Positions 59,848-64,000 of a stretch of DNA of 64,000 nt are shown here, one piece after another; position 1 is the first letter of the stretch, and every line of letters begins with the position of its first letter. Origin of the DNA: Mucilaginibacter_A sp964251965 (GTDB lineage: Bacteria; Bacteroidota; Bacteroidia; Sphingobacteriales; Sphingobacteriaceae); contig CAXULQ010000003.1 of NCBI GenBank assembly GCA_964251965.1, forward strand, positions 248,001 to 312,000. Direction: 5' to 3'. The notes beneath the pieces are model-generated. The model did not search any database, had not been told where the DNA came from, and saw only the letters and a list, made by a program, of their open reading frames with translations. A program made the translations under genes and the position numbers.

Positions 59848-60845
59848 CAGTTATTTGTTTTTGGTGTTGCGGCCGCGGCTGCTTCAGCTTTTTCTTTTTT
59901 CTTAAAAAATCCGCGCAGCAAAAAGTTGTGTTGTACCGCTTCCAAATCATCATTCAGTTTTACAGAGCTTTCCTGCAAATTGCCCATCGTTGTTTTAACC
60001 TGTTCGGCTGTTTTGGCATCGTTCAACAATAAACCCATCGCGTTATCGCTACTGTTTAACTTGTTGCTGGCTTTGGTTAAGTTTTCGGTAATGGCAGATG
60101 CGTTTCCGGCTGTTTTTTGCAACTGGTTAGCTGTTTCCTGCAGTTTGTTAAACACGCTGGTATCAGTCATAACTTTATCTGCCAAACCACCTTTCGTGTT
60201 CAGTTTCGCTGCAAATACGCCTAATTGTCCGGCTAAAGTTGCAGAAGTACGGGTTGTTTTTTGCAGATTCATTACAATGGCACGAAAGCTGTTGGCCAAA
60301 GTAGAATCAGCCAAAAGTGCGCCTGCTGTCCCTTTTCCTTTAACCATATCGGTGCTTAGTTTTTTAAAGTTGGAAGTAATGCCAATCAGGTTTTCGTTGT
60401 TTTCCTGCAACGTTTTCATGATGTCATCGGTAGAAAGATCTTTTTGCACTTGTAAAACGTCTCCGTCTTCAATTTCTGCCGTTTTCGGGTTTCCACCAAA
60501 AAGCACGATGAGTTTATTGCCAATCAAACCATCCGAACTTAATTTCGCACTTGCATCTTTACGGATATATTGCTGCGCAGATTGTTCGATACTCATTGAA
60601 ACTTCTACCTGGGATTTGCCATAAAATTTTATGGTTTTTACAGTTCCGATTTTTACTCCGGAAAACCACACATTATTTCCAGGCTTTAGTCCGCCAATAT
60701 CATTAAAAACAGCATTTACGCGAAGGGATTTCACAAAAGATTTTTGCTGTCCTCCGAGTACAAATATGCCTACAATAAAAATAAGCAAGCCCAAAAATAT
60801 AAAAAGCCCGACTAATACATTTCGTTTAGTTTCTGTTGTCTGCAT
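59847..60845 (-). CDS. mlaD: MlaD/MCE family lipid-transport protein
   Basis: A 332-residue protein with one N-terminal membrane helix (about residues 10-30) and an MCE domain (LRVNAVFNDIGGLKPGNNVWFSGVKIGTVKTI). The rest is a long helical coiled-coil-like region (ETANQLQKTAGNASAITENLTKASNKLN) and a basic tail. It would form the periplasmic ring that carries phospholipids for the MlaE-MlaF ABC transporter. The last gene of the mlaEFD operon. Confidence 0.93.
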   Translation of the reverse strand: MQTTETKRNVLVGLFIFLGLLIFIVGIFVLGGQQKSFVKSLRVNAVFNDIGGLKPGNNVWFSGVKIGTVKTIKFYGKSQVEVSMSIEQSAQQYIRKDASAKLSSDGLIGNKLIVLFGGNPKTAEIEDGDVLQVQKDLSTDDIMKTLQENNENLIGITSNFKKLSTDMVKGKGTAGALLADSTLANSFRAIVMNLQKTTRTSATLAGQLGVFAAKLNTKGGLADKVMTDTSVFNKLQETANQLQKTAGNASAITENLTKASNKLNSSDNAMGLLLNDAKTAEQVKTTMGNLQESSVKLNDDLEAVQHNFLLRGFFKKKEKAEAAAAATPKTNN

Positions 60846-60849
60846 TTTT

Positions 60850-61626
60850 TTATTGAATAAAATTGTAATTATAAAATGTTTTTACCCGTTCATCATCGGT
60901 GTCGAAAACTTCTTCGAAAGTGCCGGTTGTTTTAAATTGTCCGTCAAGCAGCATAGCAATACGATCGCCGGTTTCTTTGGCACAAGTTAAATCATGAGTG
61001 ATGATTATCGAAGAAGTTTTATACTGCTGCTGTACTTCGTTTATCAGGTGATTTATTTCTAAACAAGTGATTGGGTCAAGTCCGGCAGTTGGTTCATCAT
61101 ACATCATAATTTCCGGCTTTAAAATTAAAGTCCGTGCAATCCCAATCCGTTTACGCTGCCCGCCAGAAAGTTCGGAAGGCATTTGGTTAATCGTTTGCAG
61201 TAAACCTACCGAATCCAAAACAGATTCAACTTGTTCGTTAACTTCTGCTTTGCTAAGGTTACGCTGATTTCGTACCAATGGAAATTCTAAATTTCCGCGT
61301 ACCGTCATGCTGTCATACAAGGCACTGCTTTGGAAAGAAAAACCGATATGAAGGCGCAATTCTTCTAATTCTTTTGAGTTAAGTTTGTTTACATCTTTGC
61401 CAAGCACGTTAACTGTACCGGCATCGGGGGCGAGCAAGCCAGAGATGATTTTTATCAATACTGATTTCCCCGTTCCAGACCGCCCTAAAACAACTACGTT
61501 TTCGCCTTGATAAACTTTCAGGTCTATTCCACGTAGTACAGAATAGTCGCCAAAAGATTTTTCGAGGTTTTTAATATCAATAACCGCTTTGCTTTTATCT
61601 ATAAATGGTACTTTTTCTTTTTCCAT
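60850..61626 (-). CDS. mlaF: Lipid transporter ATP-binding protein MlaF
   Basis: A 258-residue ABC ATPase of the Mla/MCE lipid transport complex. Walker A GRSGTGKSVLIK, signature LSGGQRKRIGIAR, Walker B MMYDEPTAGLDP and switch histidine IITHDL are all present. An extra C-terminal tail follows the RecA-like core. It ends four bases before mlaD starts, and lies nine bases after mlaE. Confidence 0.95.
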   Translation of the reverse strand: MEKEKVPFIDKSKAVIDIKNLEKSFGDYSVLRGIDLKVYQGENVVVLGRSGTGKSVLIKIISGLLAPDAGTVNVLGKDVNKLNSKELEELRLHIGFSFQSSALYDSMTVRGNLEFPLVRNQRNLSKAEVNEQVESVLDSVGLLQTINQMPSELSGGQRKRIGIARTLILKPEIMMYDEPTAGLDPITCLEINHLINEVQQQYKTSSIIITHDLTCAKETGDRIAMLLDGQFKTTGTFEEVFDTDDERVKTFYNYNFIQ

Positions 61627-61635
61627 AAGTTATAA

Positions 61636-62448
61636 TTAAACCCGGAAAAAGCCGGAAATCTGAACAATTACAATTTCTTCCACAAAAACTAAAAACATAC
61701 CTAATACAACGGCAGAATTTGCTGCTTTGCCTACACCTTCAGTCCCTTTGTCTGAATTATAACCTTGATAGCAGCCTACCATTCCGATGGTAAAGCCAAA
61801 TACAATAGATTTGATTAAAGAGGTGTTCATGTCGAGAAAAGACAACGGCTCAAAAGCACTTTGAAAAAAAGCACTTATGCTTGTGCCTTCATTGGTATTT
61901 ACATTTAAATAAGCACCCAACATGGCTACGAGTGCGGTGTACATTACCAAAATAGGAATACTGACGGTTGTAGCCAGTACGCGCATACAAACCAAAAACT
62001 TAAAAGGCTTGGTGGCAGATACTTCCATTGCATCGATCTGTTCTGTTACTTTCATGGAAGCCAGCTCGGCACCAATGCTGGAACCTACTTTTCCGGCTGC
62101 AATTAATGCGGTAACCAAAGGTGCCAAAGCCCGGAAAATAGCAATAGAAACCAGGGAAGGAAGCCAGGAAGTTGCCCCAAACTCGGCCAGCGAAGGGCGC
62201 GATTGTTTGGTAAACACAATGCCGATGATAAAACCAGTTAGCGTAATTAACGGGAAAGAACGGTAGCCAACCTCGTAACACTGCCTGATAAATTCTTTAA
62301 ACTCATACGGCGGCAAAAAAGCTTCTTTAAAAAAGCGGAGGATAAAACGGTAAACGTTATATATATCTTCAAAAAAAACCGAAACACGTTGCCATAAGGT
62401 TGGCTTTGCGGTTTCCTGTTCTAAAGCAGTGCTGTTATCTAACTTCAT
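61636..62448 (-). CDS. mlaE: Lipid transporter permease MlaE
   Basis: A 270-residue inner-membrane permease of the MlaE/YrbE family with about five helices. FIIGIVFTKQSRPSLAEFGA, GKVGSSIGAELASMKVTEQIDAMEV (the EQ loop) and the C-terminal GVGKAANSAVVLGMFLVFVEE are typical. First gene of mlaEFD, a pathway for keeping outer-membrane lipid asymmetry or lipid trafficking. The outer-membrane partners MlaA and MlaC are not in the window. Confidence 0.94.
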   Translation of the reverse strand: MKLDNSTALEQETAKPTLWQRVSVFFEDIYNVYRFILRFFKEAFLPPYEFKEFIRQCYEVGYRSFPLITLTGFIIGIVFTKQSRPSLAEFGATSWLPSLVSIAIFRALAPLVTALIAAGKVGSSIGAELASMKVTEQIDAMEVSATKPFKFLVCMRVLATTVSIPILVMYTALVAMLGAYLNVNTNEGTSISAFFQSAFEPLSFLDMNTSLIKSIVFGFTIGMVGCYQGYNSDKGTEGVGKAANSAVVLGMFLVFVEEIVIVQISGFFRV

Positions 62449-62800
62449 TAAAAGTATTCAAAGTATTTCTAACCTTTTTGTTTGCAATTTTATAATTATA
62501 GCCAACTTTAACTGAAACTGCAATTGTTTATTTGTTATACGTTGACCAAATATATAAAGATCAACATTGTTAATCATTTGATTAATTAAATTATACGATT
62601 AAATGATAAACGTTTTTCAAAACAAAAATCAAAAACACCTTGCTTTTTTTACACAGGTAAATTGCTATTGTTGGCAAAACACAAATAAAAGGCCGATGTT
62701 CAAGTTTTATTCTATTTTTGGTGTAAATATTGTTTTGTTAAATTTAAACAGATAACACTTAATTACGAAGTAGTTTACTTAACCCTAAAAATTTACAATT
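62449..62800. other. AT-rich divergent intergenic region mlaE/YtxH
   Basis: These 352 bases hold the promoters of two divergent genes. TATTTTTG at 62713-62720 fits the -7 consensus for the YtxH gene, without a clear -33. No frame with a recognisable protein, no exact copy of the motif. Confidence 0.5.
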
Positions 62801-63136
62801 ATGAAAAGCGAATCAAAATTAATTGCCGGCATTTTAATCGGCGTGGCGGCCGGTGTATTGGCAGGCATTTTATTGGCGCCACAAAGCGGAGACGAAACCC
62901 AAGAAGCGGTTTCTGATGCCGCTTCTGGTTTCGGTGATAAACTGAAAGACAAATTTTCTGGACTGGTTGATGAAGCAAGCGACTTAAAAGAATCTTTAAG
63001 CGATAAGATTTCTTCTAAGTTGGATGACATTTTAAGCTTGATCTCTTCTAAATCAGATGATGCCAAAGATTGGGCAAGCGATAAAGCTGATGAAGCGAAA
63101 GACAAAGCTGCCGACTTAAAAAAGAAATATTCTTAA
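62801..63136 (+). CDS. YtxH domain-containing protein
   Basis: A 111-residue protein: a single hydrophobic helix with a glycine pattern (IAGILIGVAAGVLAGILLAPQSG), then an amphipathic helical tail rich in Asp, Lys, Ser and Ala (KLKDKFSGLVDEASDLKESL, DDAKDWASDKADEAKDKAAD). This is the general-stress YtxH family. It ends in a strong terminator and lies across a long AT-rich gap from mlaE. Confidence 0.88.
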   Translation: MKSESKLIAGILIGVAAGVLAGILLAPQSGDETQEAVSDAASGFGDKLKDKFSGLVDEASDLKESLSDKISSKLDDILSLISSKSDDAKDWASDKADEAKDKAADLKKKYS

Positions 63137-63147
63137 ATTTTAATCAG

Positions 63148-63189
63148 CTAAAAAAAGCATCCTGTAATTTGCAGGATGCTTTTTTTATG
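63148..63189 (+). terminator. terminator after the YtxH gene, made of motif-like arms
   Basis: TAAAAAAAGCATCCTG (63149-63164) faces CAGGATGCTTTTTTTA (63172-63187), a 16-base perfect stem with T run. The arms hold GCTAAAAAAAGCAT and ATGCTTTTTTTATG, relatives of the dispersed motif. Confidence 0.85.
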
Positions 63190-63205
63190 CCCTAAATTTT
63201 CGGTT

Positions 63206-63219
63206 GATAAAAACAGTAT
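63206..63219 (-). repeat. dispersed motif, class 2, exact, intergenic
   Basis: GATAAAAACAGTAT between YtxH and cysM; on the minus strand it is followed by AACCGAAAATTTAG. Confidence 0.8.
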
Positions 63220-63235
63220 TGCCGCAGAGGTGAGA

Positions 63236-63295
63236 AGGTTTGAGGACGAGGTTTTGGGGTGTGCCTTTCACCTCAAAACCCCGTACCTCAAACTT
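63236..63295. repeat. compound inverted repeat downstream of cysM
   Basis: GTTTGAGG (63238-63245) pairs with CCTCAAAC (63286-63293) and GGTTTTG (63250-63256) with CAAAACC (63274-63280), enclosing GGGTGTGCCTTTCACC. It could end cysM transcription on the minus strand or be a mobile repeat. Confidence 0.55.
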
Positions 63296-63301
63296 TGGTT
63301 C

Positions 63302-64000
63302 TCATCCAAACAAATCGCTGCTCAAATAACGGTCGCCGCGGTCGCAGGCGATAAAAACAATCAATCCTGATCCTAATTCTTTAGCTATTTTTAATGAAAC
63401 AGTTAATGCGCCTCCGCTGCTCATCCCGGCAAAAATACCTTCCGTTCTGGCCATTTTCCTTGTCATTTCTGTTGCTTCGGCTTGCGAAACATCTATAATA
63501 CGATCAACACGTTTGGCATCAAATATTGCTGGCAGATACGCTGCTGGCCAACGCCGTATTCCCGGGATTGATGATTCTTCTGTTGGCTGGCAACCAATGA
63601 TTTGAATATTCGGATTCTGTTCTTTTAAAAACATCGAATTTCCCATAATAGAACCGGTTGTGCCCATCGCGCTTACAAAATGGGTAACTTTTCCCTTGGT
63701 ATCGCGCCAAATCTCAGGCCCGGTGGTTTTGTAATGCGCCAGGTAATTATCCTTGTTGGCAAACTGGTTCAGCATAAAATAACCGCTGCTGGCCGCTTTT
63801 TCTACGGCATAATCGCGGCAAGCTTCTATTCCATCCAGCAAAGTAACTTTTGCGCCAAAAGCTTCCATCGTTAAAACACGTTCTTTGGTGGAGTTGGAGG
63901 GAAGCACCAATTCGATTTCGAGATCAAACAAACGGGCGATCATGGCTAAAGCGATGCCTGTATTTCCGCTTGTTGCTTCGATTAATTTCGAGCCTGATTT
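63302..64000 (-). CDS. cysM: Cysteine synthase (CysM/CysK family), truncated by window edge
   Basis: The minus-strand frame is open to the window edge, covering 232 residues of the C-terminal part. It contains the phosphate-binding TSGNTGIALAM motif of PLP-dependent O-acetylserine sulfhydrylases, GTTGSIMGNSMFLKEQNPN, and the C-terminal EGIFAGMSSGGAL motif. Activity: cysteine formation from O-acetylserine and sulfide, or thiosulfate in CysM-type enzymes. CysM-type assignment rests on overall pattern. The lysine-bearing N-terminus lies outside the window. Confidence 0.9.
   Translation of the reverse strand, partial: KSGSKLIEATSGNTGIALAMIARLFDLEIELVLPSNSTKERVLTMEAFGAKVTLLDGIEACRDYAVEKAASSGYFMLNQFANKDNYLAHYKTTGPEIWRDTKGKVTHFVSAMGTTGSIMGNSMFLKEQNPNIQIIGCQPTEESSIPGIRRWPAAYLPAIFDAKRVDRIIDVSQAEATEMTRKMARTEGIFAGMSSGGALTVSLKIAKELGSGLIVFIACDRGDRYLSSDLFG

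Noticed and set aside
1..64000. CRISPR arrays, rRNA or tRNA genes
   Set aside because: No regularly spaced direct repeats, rRNA segments or cloverleaf-like tRNA sequences were recognised by eye; a covariance-model scan would be decisive.

Overview
The window is a chromosomal segment from a Bacteroidota bacterium, most likely of the Sphingobacteriaceae (Pedobacter/Mucilaginibacter type). Evidence: Bacteroidetes-type promoters (TTG, about 19-20 bases, TAnnTTTG), family proteins typical of the phylum (YtxJ, BT_3928/DoxX, DUF1599, DUF721 beside recF, type I asparaginase), moderate to low GC, and gene starts without clear Shine-Dalgarno sequences. No rRNA, tRNA, CRISPR array or intact transposase gene was seen.

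Layout. 1-2069: truncated Rpn-type nuclease, SpoU/TrmH methyltransferase and galactokinase, all on the minus strand. 2225-10884: sulfatase, a decayed higBA toxin-antitoxin locus, mutS, a glycosyltransferase, a DUF2383 protein, thymidine kinase and a conserved hypothetical. 10928-18252: a minus-strand run purH, mreB, mreC, mreD, mrdA (PBP2), rodA, i.e. a purine gene followed by the complete cell-elongation set. 18253-20472: a small accessory island between purH and purN with a lipoprotein, an orphan antitoxin and a GNAT/RHH (TacAT-like) module, flanked by a duplicated purN 3' end. 20473-31421: purN, a PAS/DHp protein with a receiver protein, a lactonase-like propeller, an rRNA pseudouridine synthase, a lytic transglycosylase, uvrA and nnrDE. 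31459-36234: anti-sigma/ECF sigma pair with lipA, osmC, ytxJ, a tiny lipoprotein, ribH and a TPR membrane protein. 36372-45524: recF-DUF721, ndk, nrnA, two FKBP isomerases, tatD, asparaginase, a zinc peptidase, a Blc-type lipocalin and a VOC protein. 45608-49438: DUF2892 protein, lutABC lactate operon and a MITE-like noncoding element. 49439-55735: aroK, a dipeptide-type ABC permease coupled to a low-GC AAA-ATPase/DUF4435 (PARIS-like) gene, a DoxX protein, DUF1599 and folP. 55895-59729: three exported proteins, two with thioredoxin folds. 59847-64000: mlaEFD lipid transport operon, a YtxH protein and a truncated cysteine synthase.

The most striking signal is not a gene. A 14-base core, ATRCTTCTTTTAYC (reverse complement GRTAAAAGAAGYAT), occurs 23 times exactly in 64 kb, in both orientations, with many one-mismatch copies and a second class ATRCTGTTTTTAYC (6 exact copies). 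Most exact copies are intergenic and most of those are followed, after 3-4 bases, by an A/T tract resembling TAAAAATTT. Several form inverted pairs just after genes and look like terminators; coding copies fall in different frames. Abundance, two-part structure, lack of strand bias and paired terminators resemble DNA uptake sequences of Pasteurellaceae and Neisseria, but uptake function is only an inference. A second theme is small accessory cargo flanked by duplicated 3' ends of housekeeping genes (purN clearly, folP possibly).
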